This document shows positions 17,388 through 26,772 of a DNA stretch of 42,116 bases, piece by piece. The position numbers and the translations under genes were made by a program. How positions within the stretch are numbered: position 1 is the stretch's first letter; the number at the start of each line of letters is the position of its first letter. Under the pieces are notes generated by a model, which saw nothing but the letters and a program-made list of their open reading frames with translations, was not told the origin of the DNA and searched no databases. The stretch comes from Marinobacterium halophilum (GTDB taxonomy: Bacteria > Pseudomonadota > Gammaproteobacteria > Pseudomonadales > Balneatricaceae): contig NZ_PYGI01000028.1 of the NCBI RefSeq assembly GCF_003014615.1, forward strand, positions 1 through 42,116, read 5' to 3'.

Positions 17388-18131
17388 TCAAGACATGTAC
17401 ATGCCGCCATTCACATGGATCGTATCACCGGTGACATATGCACCGCCATCACCCGCCAGGAATCCGACCACGGCAGCCACCTCTTCAGGCTGTCCAAGAC
17501 GGCTCATCGGGATCTGTGACTGCAGGCTTTGTTTGTGCTCATCAGCCAGCCCAGAGGTCATGTCAGTATCGATAAAACCGGGCGCAACACAGTTGACCGC
17601 AATGTTGCGAGAGCCGACTTCACGGGCAAGCGCACGGGTAAAGCCTTCCATACCGGACTTGGCGGCCGCGTAGTTGGTCTGCCCCGCATTGCCCATGGAT
17701 GCCACTACAGAGCTCACGCTGATGATACGTCCCCAGCGGGCTTTGGTCATGCCGCGCAAGCAGCCCTTAACCAAGCGATAAACGGAGCTGAGGTTGGTAT
17801 TCAGCACGGAATCCCACTCATCATCCTTCATCCGCATAAGGATGTTGTCACGGGTAATGCCAGCGTTGTTGACCAGAATGGCAATGGTGCCGAAATCGGC
17901 CTGAATTGCCTTGAGTACGGCCTCAATTGAAGCTGCATCCGCTACATCCAGAACCATGCCGGTGCCTTTGTTACCGGCTTCAGCCAGGTAGGCGGCAATC
18001 GTTTCAGCACCCTTTTCGCTGGTGGCTGTTCCGATCACAATGGCACCCTGCGCGGCCAAATTGGTAGCTATTGCCTTGCCGATGCCACGGGTAGCCCCGG
18101 TCACCAGTGCTACTTTGCCTTCAATACTCAT
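17388..18131 (-). CDS. fabG: 3-oxoacyl-[ACP] reductase
   Basis: 247 residues, NADPH-dependent SDR of fatty acid synthesis. The nucleotide loop is TGATRGIGKAIA, NNAG follows at about residues 87-90, and the Ser-Tyr-Lys triad lies in ISVSSVVASMGNAGQTNYAA with the lysine in AAKSGMEGFTRA. The ending HVNGGMYMS is characteristic of FabG. It lies between fabD and acpP, the standard position. Confidence 0.96.
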   Translation of the reverse strand: MSIEGKVALVTGATRGIGKAIATNLAAQGAIVIGTATSEKGAETIAAYLAEAGNKGTGMVLDVADAASIEAVLKAIQADFGTIAILVNNAGITRDNILMRMKDDEWDSVLNTNLSSVYRLVKGCLRGMTKARWGRIISVSSVVASMGNAGQTNYAAAKSGMEGFTRALAREVGSRNIAVNCVAPGFIDTDMTSGLADEHKQSLQSQIPMSRLGQPEEVAAVVGFLAGDGGAYVTGDTIHVNGGMYMS

Positions 18132-18158
18132 GTTTGTGTTCCTAACATCCGTTGAATT

Positions 18159-19088
18159 TCAACCAAGCGCTTTTTCCAGACCTGCTGGATCGCTGATGGA
18201 TACACCGATCAATGCTCGATCGATCTTCTTGTTGAGCCCGGTCAATACCTTGCCCGGGCCACATTCGATCAACGTATCAACACCCTCGGCAACCATTGCC
18301 TGTACCGATGCGGTCCACAGCACAGGGCTATACAGCTGAGCGACAAGATTCTTCTGCAGGGTTTCGACATCCTGCGGAACCTCGGCCGCTACATTCTGCA
18401 CGACCGGAATAGACGGCTGCCGCAAATCAATGGCACTCAGGGCCTGAGCCAACTGCTCTGCTGCAGGCTGCATCAGCGCACAGTGCGAAGGTACGCTAAC
18501 CGGCAACGGGATAGCACGTTTGGCACCGGCGGCCTTGCACGCCTCAATGCCACGCTCTACCGCCTCTTTCTCGCCGGCAATCACGACCTGGCCCGGACAA
18601 TTGTAGTTCACAGGAGAAACAACGCCTCCCTGCGCTGCCGTGGCGCATGCTTCAGCAATAGCATCATCACCCAAGCCTAAAATGGCAGCCATGGCACCCG
18701 TACCAGCAGGCACGGCTTGCTGCATGTACTCACCACGGAGCTTGACCAGGCGCACACCATCTGCAAGTGACAAGGCACCCGCACAGACCAGCGCAGTGTA
18801 TTCACCCAGGCTGTGCCCTGCCATGACAGCGGGCTGTGTGCCGCCCTGCTCCAGCCATAGACGCCATAGCGCCACACCGGCTGTCAGCAGTGCCGGCTGA
18901 GTGTTTTCGGTACTGTTAAGGGCTTCTTCCGGGCCATCCTGGGTCATTTTCCAGAGGTCAAAGCCTAAAGCTTCTGACGCTTCTGCAAATGTTTGCTGAA
19001 TGACCGGATGTGCTGCGGCCAGCTCTGAGAGCATTCCCAGCTGCTGCGAACCCTGGCCGGGAAAAACGAAAGCGAGCGTTTGCGACAT
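18159..19088 (-). CDS. fabD: Malonyl-CoA-[ACP] transacylase
   Basis: 309 residues. Moves malonyl groups from CoA to ACP. FVFPGQGSQQLGM opens the protein; the nucleophile serine is in MAGHSLGEYTALVCAGAL, the catalytic histidine in VSVPSHCALMQPA, and the conserved Gln in PGQGSQ and Arg in VKLRGEYMQ. ATG 19088 follows GGGGAAG; the frame upstream to 19160 is not used. It directly follows plsX (110-bp gap) without fabH in between, unlike E. coli but like Pseudomonas. Confidence 0.96.
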   Translation of the reverse strand: MSQTLAFVFPGQGSQQLGMLSELAAAHPVIQQTFAEASEALGFDLWKMTQDGPEEALNSTENTQPALLTAGVALWRLWLEQGGTQPAVMAGHSLGEYTALVCAGALSLADGVRLVKLRGEYMQQAVPAGTGAMAAILGLGDDAIAEACATAAQGGVVSPVNYNCPGQVVIAGEKEAVERGIEACKAAGAKRAIPLPVSVPSHCALMQPAAEQLAQALSAIDLRQPSIPVVQNVAAEVPQDVETLQKNLVAQLYSPVLWTASVQAMVAEGVDTLIECGPGKVLTGLNKKIDRALIGVSISDPAGLEKALG

Positions 19089-19198
19089 GGCTTCCCCATT
19101 CTGTACAAGTGACATAAATCCTGCGTTTTGACGAAGCAATACGCAGCTTTTAAAGGCCATTAGTGTACAACATTCAGGGGTAATTAGAACGCCTTGGC

Positions 19199-20233
19199 TT
19201 ATTCTGGCGCGATGGGCGGGTATAGATAATGTTCCAGTTGTTTACTGATGCGCTCAGGTATATTCATTTCGGCTTCAGCAACCGCCTTATCAATGGCATA
19301 TCCGAAGCAATCATGATTTGCCCCGCCATGACTTTTGACCACAATACCTTGCAACCCAAGCAAGCTGGCACCGTTATGTAAACCCGGATCAAGTTGTTGC
19401 TGCAGCTCTCGAATCAGCGGACGCGCAAGCAGAGCCAATAAGCGGCGATACAGATTGCGAGAGAAACTCTGGCGTACCTTGCAGCTGATGAGTCGTGCAA
19501 GACCCTCACTGCTTTTTAAGGCGATATTGCCGACAAAACCATCACATACCACCAGGTCGGCCTCACCGGAAAACACGCCATCACCCTCGATAAAGCCGAT
19601 ATAATTCAGCCCTGTCCGCTCAGTGAGCAAGCGCGATGCCAGCTTAACCTGTTCATTACCCTTGATCTCTTCCGCGCCTATGTTAAGTAACGCGACTGTG
19701 GGTGATTCTATCCGCTCTACGGCGCGCAGCATGACCGAGCCCATAATGGCGAACTGCAGCAAATGTTCCGCAGAACAATCCACATTGGCACCCAGGTCAA
19801 GCATATGACAATGCCCGGCTGCAGTCGGTACTGTTGAGGTAATGGCGGGACGGTCGATACCCGGCAGCATTTGCAGAATGCCACGACCCAGCACCATTAG
19901 CGCACCGGTATTACCAGCGCTGACGCAAGCTTGCGCACGTCCTTGAGCAACGCTTTGCAGCGCCATATACATGGATGAGTCCTGACGACGACGCAAGGCA
20001 AAGGTCGGGCGTTCATTCATGGCCACAACGGTTTCGGCATGCAGCAGTTCAATGCGCACGCGTAAGGCGCTATCGCAGTGCTTTAAAAGGGGGAGGATTT
20101 GTTGCTGATGACCTACCAGCAGGATATTCAAGGAGGGGTGACGCCTCAGTGCGTCCAGCGCCGCAGGCACTGTAATGCGGGGACCGAAGTCCCCGCCCAT
20201 TGCATCAACTGCGATGCAATACGGTGCTGTCAA
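19199..20233 (-). CDS. plsX: Phosphate acyltransferase PlsX
   Basis: 344 residues. Converts acyl-ACP to acyl phosphate, the first step of membrane phospholipid synthesis through PlsY. IAVDAMGGDFGP at the start, SAGNTGALMVLGRGIL, GNIALKSSEGLARL and VVKSHGGANHDCFGYAI near the end are the family marks. It begins 2 bp after the rpmF stop, the universal rpmF-plsX linkage of this group. Confidence 0.96.
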   Translation of the reverse strand: MTAPYCIAVDAMGGDFGPRITVPAALDALRRHPSLNILLVGHQQQILPLLKHCDSALRVRIELLHAETVVAMNERPTFALRRRQDSSMYMALQSVAQGRAQACVSAGNTGALMVLGRGILQMLPGIDRPAITSTVPTAAGHCHMLDLGANVDCSAEHLLQFAIMGSVMLRAVERIESPTVALLNIGAEEIKGNEQVKLASRLLTERTGLNYIGFIEGDGVFSGEADLVVCDGFVGNIALKSSEGLARLISCKVRQSFSRNLYRRLLALLARPLIRELQQQLDPGLHNGASLLGLQGIVVKSHGGANHDCFGYAIDKAVAEAEMNIPERISKQLEHYLYPPIAPE

Positions 20234-20235
20234 GC

Positions 20236-20415
20236 TTACTCTTCGCCCTGGGCGATCACCTGACGACCGCGGTAGAAACCGTCAGCGCTGACGTGGTGAC
20301 GACGGTGAGTTTCACCGGTAGTAGCGTCAACAGACAGAGTCGGATTGCCCAGCGCGTCGTGTGAACGACGCATGTCACGCCGTGAGCGAGACTTTTTGTT
20401 CTTCTGTACTGCCAT
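20236..20415 (-). CDS. rpmF: Large ribosomal subunit protein bL32
   Basis: 59 residues, basic: [20 protein letters not shown], then [20 protein letters not shown] and a short end after [10 protein letters not shown] 20415 is set by family length and an AGGAG upstream (acaggagttatat); the extension to 20547 overlaps yceD. The zinc-binding cysteines found in some bL32 proteins are absent. It lies between yceD (16-bp gap) and plsX. Confidence 0.97.
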   Translation of the reverse strand: MAVQKNKKSRSRRDMRRSHDALGNPTLSVDATTGETHRRHHVSADGFYRGRQVIAQGEE

Positions 20416-20431
20416 GGTATATAACTCCTGT

Positions 20432-20956
20432 TTAACTCTTATTGGCCTTTTCTTTAAGCTGGGCCAATACACTGAAGGGGTTGGGTTTTTCGTCCTGCGT
20501 CCGGGCCGTTTCCACGTCACCGTACGATGTCTTGATGCTACAGTCATTGTGGTACGGAACCAGCGGCAGACTCAGTATCAATTCATCTTCGATGACCGGC
20601 AGCAGTTCAATCTCGTCCGTTTCCATGAGCAGCGGATCATAGGAACGGGTTAAATTCTCTGCCTGCTCTTCGGTCAATACAACCGCAAGATTCAGTGTTG
20701 CCTGTAATGCAATACTGACCGGCTCCAAGCAGCGTTGGCAGGTCATACTGACGCTACCACTCATTCTGCCACTCAGAACCCGCAGGCCCTGTTCATCCTT
20801 GGCAAACTCGACTTCGGCATCAATACTGCCGCTGTCATCAACCAAGAAGGATGCAAAGCGAGGCATGTCAGCAATCTTTGCTAAGCCTTTAAACTTCACT
20901 TCCCGCTCGGCCATTTTGCGAGGGTCAACTTTTTTCGGTAATGGACCGTACGACAT
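20432..20956 (-). CDS. yceD: YceD family 23S rRNA accumulation protein
   Basis: 174 residues, DUF177. Needed for normal 23S rRNA levels in E. coli, with unclear mechanism. Two cysteines lie in [11 protein letters not shown], a CxxC followed by the acidic [20 protein letters not shown], both typical of DUF177; a lone C (YHNDC) follows. It begins the yceD-rpmF-plsX-fabD series and is divergent from maf with 121 bp between them, which should hold both promoters. Confidence 0.93.
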   Translation of the reverse strand: MSYGPLPKKVDPRKMAEREVKFKGLAKIADMPRFASFLVDDSGSIDAEVEFAKDEQGLRVLSGRMSGSVSMTCQRCLEPVSIALQATLNLAVVLTEEQAENLTRSYDPLLMETDEIELLPVIEDELILSLPLVPYHNDCSIKTSYGDVETARTQDEKPNPFSVLAQLKEKANKS

Positions 20957-21077
20957 AAGCGCGCAATTCTATGGTTAGAACCCCTTGCTGTCAAAGAAAA
21001 TAGGGGTTTAAGCGGTTAAAAATAGGGTTAATATGATACCAGAAACATTCAAATGCCGTGATCCAAAAGGAAATATC

Positions 21078-21659
21078 ATGCTACCCACCCTTGTACTCGC
21101 CTCAAGCTCCCCTTGGCGACGGGAGATTTTGGACAAACTGGGTTTGCCCTATCGCACCAAACACCCGGAGATCGATGAAACGCCACTGCCGGGCGAGACG
21201 GCAGCGGCGCTAGTGTCGCGCTTGGCGGAAGAAAAAGCCAGAGCCGTCAGCACAGGTTTCAAGGATGCCTTGATAATCGGCTCTGACCAGGTCGCCGTAC
21301 TGGATGGCAACATCATCGGCAAGCCCGGCACCCATGAGCGTGCCGTAGAGCAGCTTCGCGCAGCATCGGGACGAACACTTACCTTTCTCACCGGCCTGTG
21401 CCTGCTCAATGCAGCAACAGGAAAGGTGCAGGTTGATGTTGTCCCTTACCACGTTCATTTCCGCACGCTCAGCGACACCCTGATTGAGCGCTACCTGCAA
21501 CACGAACAGCCCTATAACTGCGCTGGCAGCTTTCGCTCGGAACAGGCAGGTATTGTCCTGTTTGAGCGATTGGAAGGCGACGACCCCAATACACTGGTTG
21601 GCTTGCCATTGATCCGCTTGGTGCGGATGCTGGAAGCCGAAGGGGTCGAACCTTTCTGA
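21078..21659 (+). CDS. Maf-like nucleoside triphosphate pyrophosphatase (YceF type)
   Basis: 193 residues. Maf house-cleaning pyrophosphatases hydrolyse modified nucleotides; E. coli YceF prefers m7GTP. The N-terminal LVLASSSPWRREILDKLGLP, the central IIGSDQVAVLDGNIIGKP and LFERLEGDDPNTLVGLPLIR are YceF-like. The in-frame ATG at 21033 is rejected since AAAAGGAAAT lies just before ATG 21078. It sits beside yceD as in E. coli, and its stop codon directly touches the convergent sppA stop codon (zero-base gap). Confidence 0.93.
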   Translation: MLPTLVLASSSPWRREILDKLGLPYRTKHPEIDETPLPGETAAALVSRLAEEKARAVSTGFKDALIIGSDQVAVLDGNIIGKPGTHERAVEQLRAASGRTLTFLTGLCLLNAATGKVQVDVVPYHVHFRTLSDTLIERYLQHEQPYNCAGSFRSEQAGIVLFERLEGDDPNTLVGLPLIRLVRMLEAEGVEPF

Positions 21660-22691
21660 TCAGCGCAGTGAATGTTCGCCGCTCAGGCCCAGTTGCAGCG
21701 ACAGCTCTTTGGCAACACTTACACCCAGTCGCTCAATCAGGCGATCAATTGCACGCGGGTGAGCGGTGTAATCAACCAGTTTTTCCGCACCCACGACATC
21801 CCGCGCGACCATTGAGCTGCTGCCCAGGCCGTCGATCAACCCAAGCTCCAGTGCCTGCTCACCGGTCCAGACAAGGCCGGTGAACAGTTTATCATTATCC
21901 TGAAGTCGATCACCTCGGCCTTTTTTAACCTGATCAATAAACTGCTGATGCGTTGTATTGAGCACGGTTTGCCAGAAGGCTCGATCTTTGTCGCTAAGCG
22001 GACTAAACGGATCTAGAAACGCCTTGTTTTCACCTGCCGTTAATGTCCGGCGCTCAACACCCAACTTATCAATCAAGTCAACAAAGCCAAAGCTTGAGGA
22101 GATAACACCGATCGAGCCCACAAGGCTGGCTTTATCAGCATAAATCTCGTCCGCTGCTGCGGCGATATAATAAGCACCCGACGCTCCGATATCACTTATG
22201 ACAGCGTAAACTTTCTTTTGAGGATATAGCGCACGCAGCCGTTTAATTTCGTCATAAACATAACCGGACTGTACCGGGCTGCCTCCCGGACTATTGATGC
22301 GCAGAATAACTGCCTGGCTTTGCTCTGCCTTGAACGCATTGCGCAGCGCACCGATAATCATGTCGGCACTGGCATCTCCGTCATCCATGATCGGCCCCTT
22401 GATTTCCACTACTGCGGTATGGGCATGCGGAATCACTTTTTCCGTATCGAGATTGTTGCCGATCCAGAAAAGGGCCATTAGCGAAAACAGATACGTGAAC
22501 GTCAGCAGCTTGAAGAAGATACCCCAGCGCCGGGAGCGCCGATGCTCTACATGCAAGCTGTTAACCATCTTCTCGATCAAGCGCCACTCTTTTTGCGAAG
22601 AGGGTCGGTTATTGTCCCCTGCCCCGGCCGGGGCCGCGGTAGACTCTGACCGGGCATTTTCCCCGGTTTCTCCCCAGTGGTTATCGCTCAC
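21660..22691 (-). CDS. sppA: S49 family signal peptide peptidase SppA
   Basis: 343 residues, short (single-domain) SppA anchored by one N-terminal membrane segment (about 62-80: FFKLLTFTYLFSLMALFWIG). The nucleophile serine lies in ISDIGASGAYYIAAAADEIY and the general-base lysine in YADKASLVGSIGVISSSFG. These enzymes degrade cleaved signal peptides in the membrane. The first 45 residues are polar and low-complexity and presumably cytoplasmic. It follows the HAD gene by 14 bp on the same strand. Confidence 0.93.
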   Translation of the reverse strand: MSDNHWGETGENARSESTAAPAGAGDNNRPSSQKEWRLIEKMVNSLHVEHRRSRRWGIFFKLLTFTYLFSLMALFWIGNNLDTEKVIPHAHTAVVEIKGPIMDDGDASADMIIGALRNAFKAEQSQAVILRINSPGGSPVQSGYVYDEIKRLRALYPQKKVYAVISDIGASGAYYIAAAADEIYADKASLVGSIGVISSSFGFVDLIDKLGVERRTLTAGENKAFLDPFSPLSDKDRAFWQTVLNTTHQQFIDQVKKGRGDRLQDNDKLFTGLVWTGEQALELGLIDGLGSSSMVARDVVGAEKLVDYTAHPRAIDRLIERLGVSVAKELSLQLGLSGEHSLR

Positions 22692-22705
22692 ACTCTTCCC
22701 TCATT

Positions 22706-23368
22706 TCAGGTATTTGACGCAGACAAATCGTCCAGCCAGACTTCCAGCTCCGTAAAATGGTGAATCTCCTTGACCGGATTCAGAACTCTCAGCCTGTCCA
22801 GATGATGTGCACCATAACTTACAGCCAGCGTATCCATGCCGGCACGACGCCCCATCTCCAAATCATACTCGGTATCACCGATCATAAGAGCATGTCCCGG
22901 ACCAACACCGGTCTCATGCAATAACTCATGCAGCATATGCGGATCGGGCTTGGATGTGGTTTCATCGGCACACCGGCTGGTTTCGAACAACCACCCAAGA
23001 CCGGTTTCGGCCAGCACATGCTCAAGACCTGCTCGACTCTTGCCGGTTGCCACTGCCAGTCGATAGCCTTTGGCCTTGAGGCTTTCCAGCGTATGCTGAA
23101 CACCCGGAAACAATGCTATTGGCGTTTCATCGGCGACCGTATAATAGTGACTATAGCGTTTACTCAGCGGCTCAATGATCGCATCACCTTCCGTTGGAAA
23201 AAGCACTTTGATCGCTTCCGGCAAGCCCAAGCCGATAATGTCCTTGGATGCTTCCCAGCTGGGCACCGGCAAACCCAAGTCATGCGCCGATGATCGGATA
23301 CAGGACGCAATACGCTGGGTTGAATCAATGATGGTGCCATCCCAATCGAATATCAGTAGCTTGTACAA
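22706..23368 (-). CDS. HAD-superfamily phosphatase, phosphoglycolate-phosphatase-like
   Basis: 220 residues, HAD subfamily IA with an alpha-helical cap. Motif I is FDWDGTIIDS (nucleophile and acid-base aspartates), motif II the threonine/serine in VATGKS, motif III a lysine in TTSKPDPHML, motif IV the acidic pair in MIGDTEYDLEMGRRAGMD. The substrate could be phosphoglycolate or another small phosphomonoester. In Pseudomonas the homologous gene lies between rluC and sppA; here rluC is absent and the next gene is an SDR. Confidence 0.88.
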   Translation of the reverse strand: MYKLLIFDWDGTIIDSTQRIASCIRSSAHDLGLPVPSWEASKDIIGLGLPEAIKVLFPTEGDAIIEPLSKRYSHYYTVADETPIALFPGVQHTLESLKAKGYRLAVATGKSRAGLEHVLAETGLGWLFETSRCADETTSKPDPHMLHELLHETGVGPGHALMIGDTEYDLEMGRRAGMDTLAVSYGAHHLDRLRVLNPVKEIHHFTELEVWLDDLSASNT

Positions 23369-23399
23369 GCTTAGCTCCTTTGCGGTTTGTGCGCGTTAA

Positions 23400-24146
23400 T
23401 CAGCTTTCCTGACGCGTTGGCCAGATCAGTAATTCGCCAACATCAACATGTGACGGCTGTTCCAGCGCATAAATGATGGCATTGGCAATATCTTCAGGCT
23501 TGAGCATCGCCGCTTCATCACCATACATGTTGCTCTTTACGATACCGCGAATCTTGTCATGCCCAATGCTGTTCGGCAGCTCGGTATCCACCGACCCCGG
23601 CTGAATATCAGTTACACGCACACCGAAACGAATGGCCTCCTTGCGCAGGGTTTCGGAAATCGCCCTCACCGCATGCTTGGTACCTGCATACACTCCCGCG
23701 CTGGGGTAGGTGGTGCGTGCCGCAATAGAGCTGACATTGATGATATGCCCCTGTTTGCGCTCAGCCATGCCGGAATATACGGCATGTATGGCATACAATA
23801 CGCCCTTGATGTTCACATCGATCATTTGATCCCATTCATCGACGCGGCCATTGATAATCGGACTGATCGGCATGGTACCGGCATTATTAATCAGGATATC
23901 CACGCCGCCCAGCGCAACCAGGCGCTCGCCCAGCTGTTCCATTGCGGCACGGTCAGATACATCGACCGGTTCCAGATGAACTTTGGCACCCTGCTCACGC
24001 AGCTCTATTGCCAGCACTTCAAGACGATCAACGCGACGCGCCGACAGAATGACTTCAGCCCCTTCTGCTGCCAACGCCTTCGCGGCGGCATGACCAATTC
24101 CCGAACTGGCTCCGGTAATCCAGGCGCGCTTTCCTTCGAATTTCAT
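23400..24146 (-). CDS. SDR family oxidoreductase
   Basis: 248 residues, classical short-chain dehydrogenase. TGASSGIGHAAAKALAAEGA binds the dinucleotide, NNAG follows at about 88-91, and the catalytic serine, tyrosine and lysine lie in NVSSIAARTTYPSAGVYAGT and the following K. Sequence style resembles NADP-dependent serine/3-hydroxy acid dehydrogenases (YdfG-like), but the substrate is not set. ATG 24146 fits the family; upstream ATGs are not needed. The leftward ECH terminator lies upstream, so it has its own promoter. Confidence 0.85.
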   Translation of the reverse strand: MKFEGKRAWITGASSGIGHAAAKALAAEGAEVILSARRVDRLEVLAIELREQGAKVHLEPVDVSDRAAMEQLGERLVALGGVDILINNAGTMPISPIINGRVDEWDQMIDVNIKGVLYAIHAVYSGMAERKQGHIINVSSIAARTTYPSAGVYAGTKHAVRAISETLRKEAIRFGVRVTDIQPGSVDTELPNSIGHDKIRGIVKSNMYGDEAAMLKPEDIANAIIYALEQPSHVDVGELLIWPTRQES

Positions 24147-24244
24147 GTAGATACCCTGTTCTGTTAACAATATTTCACTGCAGGAGGCGGGTCGTATTCT
24201 GACCTATAGCCGATACCAGCGTCCACTCGACTGCCTATGCCACA

Positions 24245-24278
24245 TAAAAAAAGCCGCTGACGCGAACGGCAGCGGCTT
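24245..24278 (-). terminator. Rho-independent terminator of the paaN-ECH operon
   Basis: A perfect 9-bp stem (aagccgctg, 24251-24259; cagcggctt, 24270-24278) with a 10-nt loop is followed on the minus strand by a run of T (complement of a24245-a24252). It lies 23 bp after the enoyl-CoA hydratase stop. Confidence 0.88.
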
Positions 24279-24301
24279 ACATGGTCGATCACGCACCTTG
24301 A

Positions 24302-25087
24302 TTAGCGATGCTTGAACACCGGCTTGCGCTTTTCGGCGAAGGCATCCATCCCCTCAGCACAATCTGCAAAAGCAAATGTAGACTGGAAAGCATGACGCTC
24401 ATGGCGCAACCCGTCTGCCAGATGAGCATCCACTGCCATATTCACGGCCTGCTTGATCATGGTGACTGCAGGTGCGGAATTGGCAGCAATCTTGCGCGCC
24501 GTCCTGAATGCCGATTCAAGCAGTTCCTCCGCAGGCACAATGCGCGACACCAAACCGCTGCGCTCGGCCTCCTCGGCATCCATCATGCGGCCGGTAAGAC
24601 ACATTTCCATCGCCTTGGCCTTGCCGACAGCCTTGGTCAGGCGCTGAGTGCCACCAGCACCGGGCATAGTGCCGATACCGATTTCAGGCTGGCCGAACTT
24701 GGCAGTGTCAGCTGCGATAATGAAATCGCACGCCATTGCCATCTCACAGCCCCCGCCCAGCGCAAAGCCTGCTACAGCCGCCACAACCGGCGTACGCGCT
24801 TCATCAATGGCACGCCAGCAGTCACGCTTCACATACGGGAAGTTCAACGCATACAGGGAGGCGAAATCATGTACTTTCATCTCCTTGATGTCAGCACCGG
24901 CCGCAAACACCTGCTCACCTCCTGTGAGCAAAATACAGCGTACGCCCTCATCCGCTTCCAGGGTATCAATCGCCCGACCCAGCTCGGAGGTGAGCTGCAG
25001 ATTCAGCGCGTTCATCGCTTTGGGACGATTCAGCGTCACGATACCAACGCCGTCACGCACTTCAACCAATACGGTTTCCAGTTCCAT
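24302..25087 (-). CDS. Enoyl-CoA hydratase/isomerase family protein
   Basis: 261 residues, crotonase fold. Both hydratase glutamates are kept: GGGCEMAMACDFIIAA and GQPEIGIGTMPGAGG. FAAGADIKEM forms the oxyanion region. It looks like a general short-chain enoyl-CoA hydratase. It lies 14 bp after paaN and is surely co-transcribed with it. Since the PaaN here lacks the hydrolase domain of PaaZ, this hydratase is a candidate for the oxepin-CoA ring-opening step; a beta-oxidation role is equally possible. ATG 25087 has GAGGAG upstream. Confidence 0.88.
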   Translation of the reverse strand: MELETVLVEVRDGVGIVTLNRPKAMNALNLQLTSELGRAIDTLEADEGVRCILLTGGEQVFAAGADIKEMKVHDFASLYALNFPYVKRDCWRAIDEARTPVVAAVAGFALGGGCEMAMACDFIIAADTAKFGQPEIGIGTMPGAGGTQRLTKAVGKAKAMEMCLTGRMMDAEEAERSGLVSRIVPAEELLESAFRTARKIAANSAPAVTMIKQAVNMAVDAHLADGLRHERHAFQSTFAFADCAEGMDAFAEKRKPVFKHR

Positions 25088-25101
25088 TATCGGCTCCTCG
25101 A

Positions 25102-26772
25102 TCACTTCGGGTGACGACGGCTCTGCACGAAGCGGAAACGGTTCGCAACAAAAGCATAGTCAGACAGACTGGCATTCGCCGCAGGGTTGCCGCCGGTGCC
25201 ATGGAAATCACTGAATGCCGCACTCTGGTTAACGAATACACCGCCCGTCAGATTGATGCTCAGCGCCACACAAGCATCCAGTGCGGCTTCTTCAATTTTT
25301 TCCAGCTGAGCGTCATCGCTGCTATAGCAACCCATCGTGATAGCGCCGTGCTTTTTCACTACATTACGAGCCAGTTCGATGCTGTGTTCACGGCTATCGC
25401 TGCGCACGATGAAGCTGATCGGTCCGAACAGCTCCTGACCCCAAACATCTTCTTTCTCGGCATCAATGGTCATGATCAGCGGGCTGTATACACGGGCATT
25501 CTCAAACTGCGGATGGGTCAGCTTCTCAGAATCACGCACAACCGTACCCAGGTTCTTGCTGTCTTCGATGCGCTGTGCAGTCGCTTCCGACTGAATTGCG
25601 CCCAGCACCATTGCCGCACGATCAGGATCAGACAAGAACTTGGTCACGCCACCAGCAATGGCTTCAGCGACTTCATCGAAACTCTTGTGACCCAGATCGG
25701 TATCGATACCGTCTTTCGGTACGAAAATGTCCTGAGTGGTCGTACACATCTGACCGGAGTACAGGCTCAACGTGAACGCCAGGTTGCGCACCATGCCTTT
25801 GAAGTCATCGGTTGAATCAATGACGATCGTGTTGGCGCCGGCTTTCTCGGTGTACACCTGCGCCTGCGGGCAGTTCTGTTCCAACCAGTCGCCAAACGCG
25901 GTATTGCCGGTGAAGTCGATCAGCTTCACCTCCGGGCGCTGAGCCAACTCCATGGTTTCCGGCTTGGCAGCATCAGCGTCGACATACAGAGATACGATGT
26001 GCGGCGGCAGACCCTGCTCTTTCAAAACTTCCTGTGCGACCTTAACACTGATTGCAGCCGGCAGTGCCGCAGCCGGATGCGCCTTGACCACAACCGGGTT
26101 GCCGGTAACCAGAGAGGCGAACAGGCCAGGGTATGTATTCCAGGTCGGGAAGGTAGAGCAACCGATTACCAGCGCGACGCCACGACCACATACGGTGAAC
26201 TTCTTCTCCATCACCAGCGGATCATGTTTGCCCTGCGGCTTGGTCCAGGTTGCCTGAGCAGGTACACCCGACATGGTTTCGTAACCATAGACAACCGCTT
26301 CAAGACCGCGATCCTGTGCGTGCGGGCCACCCGCCTGGAACGCCATCATGAAACCCTGACCAGAGGTATGCATCACCGCATGCGCAATTTCAAAGCTACG
26401 CTTATTCAGGCGATCCAGAATTTCCAGGCAGATACCGGTGCGACCTTCAACACCCTGATCACGCCATACTTTACGTGTCGCTTCCATTGCCGGCAGCAGC
26501 ACATCCATATCAACAGCGGGGTACTGAACATTCAATTCAATTCCGTACGGCGATACTTCGCTACCGCTACGGCCAGTGATGCCCGGCATCTCCAGCTCGA
26601 AGGGCTGGTTCAGATGAGCATTAAATGCAGCTTCGCCATCAGCGGCAGCGGTTTCGCCATAGGCACGGGGACTGGGGTTCTCCGACCAGGGGCTGAAGTA
26701 ATCACGGCTGTGAATGGCCGCAAGCGCGCCTTCCAAAGTAGCTGTGTGCTTGGCAAAAAGATTCTCGCTCAT
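25102..26772 (-). CDS. paaN: Phenylacetic acid degradation protein PaaN (aldehyde dehydrogenase)
   Basis: 556 residues, aldehyde-dehydrogenase superfamily. The NAD(P)-binding region GRGVALVIGCSTFPTWNTYP, GNPVVVKAHPAAALP, the glutamate in YTEKAGANTIVIDS and the catalytic cysteine in LYSGQMCTTTQDIFVP are visible. It matches the stand-alone PaaN type and not the 680-residue PaaZ fusion, which adds a MaoC-like hydrolase. Its expected role is oxidation of the ring-opened semialdehyde-CoA in phenylacetate breakdown. It is divergent from paaF with 402 bp between them and leads a two-gene operon. Confidence 0.9.
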   Translation of the reverse strand: MSENLFAKHTATLEGALAAIHSRDYFSPWSENPSPRAYGETAAADGEAAFNAHLNQPFELEMPGITGRSGSEVSPYGIELNVQYPAVDMDVLLPAMEATRKVWRDQGVEGRTGICLEILDRLNKRSFEIAHAVMHTSGQGFMMAFQAGGPHAQDRGLEAVVYGYETMSGVPAQATWTKPQGKHDPLVMEKKFTVCGRGVALVIGCSTFPTWNTYPGLFASLVTGNPVVVKAHPAAALPAAISVKVAQEVLKEQGLPPHIVSLYVDADAAKPETMELAQRPEVKLIDFTGNTAFGDWLEQNCPQAQVYTEKAGANTIVIDSTDDFKGMVRNLAFTLSLYSGQMCTTTQDIFVPKDGIDTDLGHKSFDEVAEAIAGGVTKFLSDPDRAAMVLGAIQSEATAQRIEDSKNLGTVVRDSEKLTHPQFENARVYSPLIMTIDAEKEDVWGQELFGPISFIVRSDSREHSIELARNVVKKHGAITMGCYSSDDAQLEKIEEAALDACVALSINLTGGVFVNQSAAFSDFHGTGGNPAANASLSDYAFVANRFRFVQSRRHPK

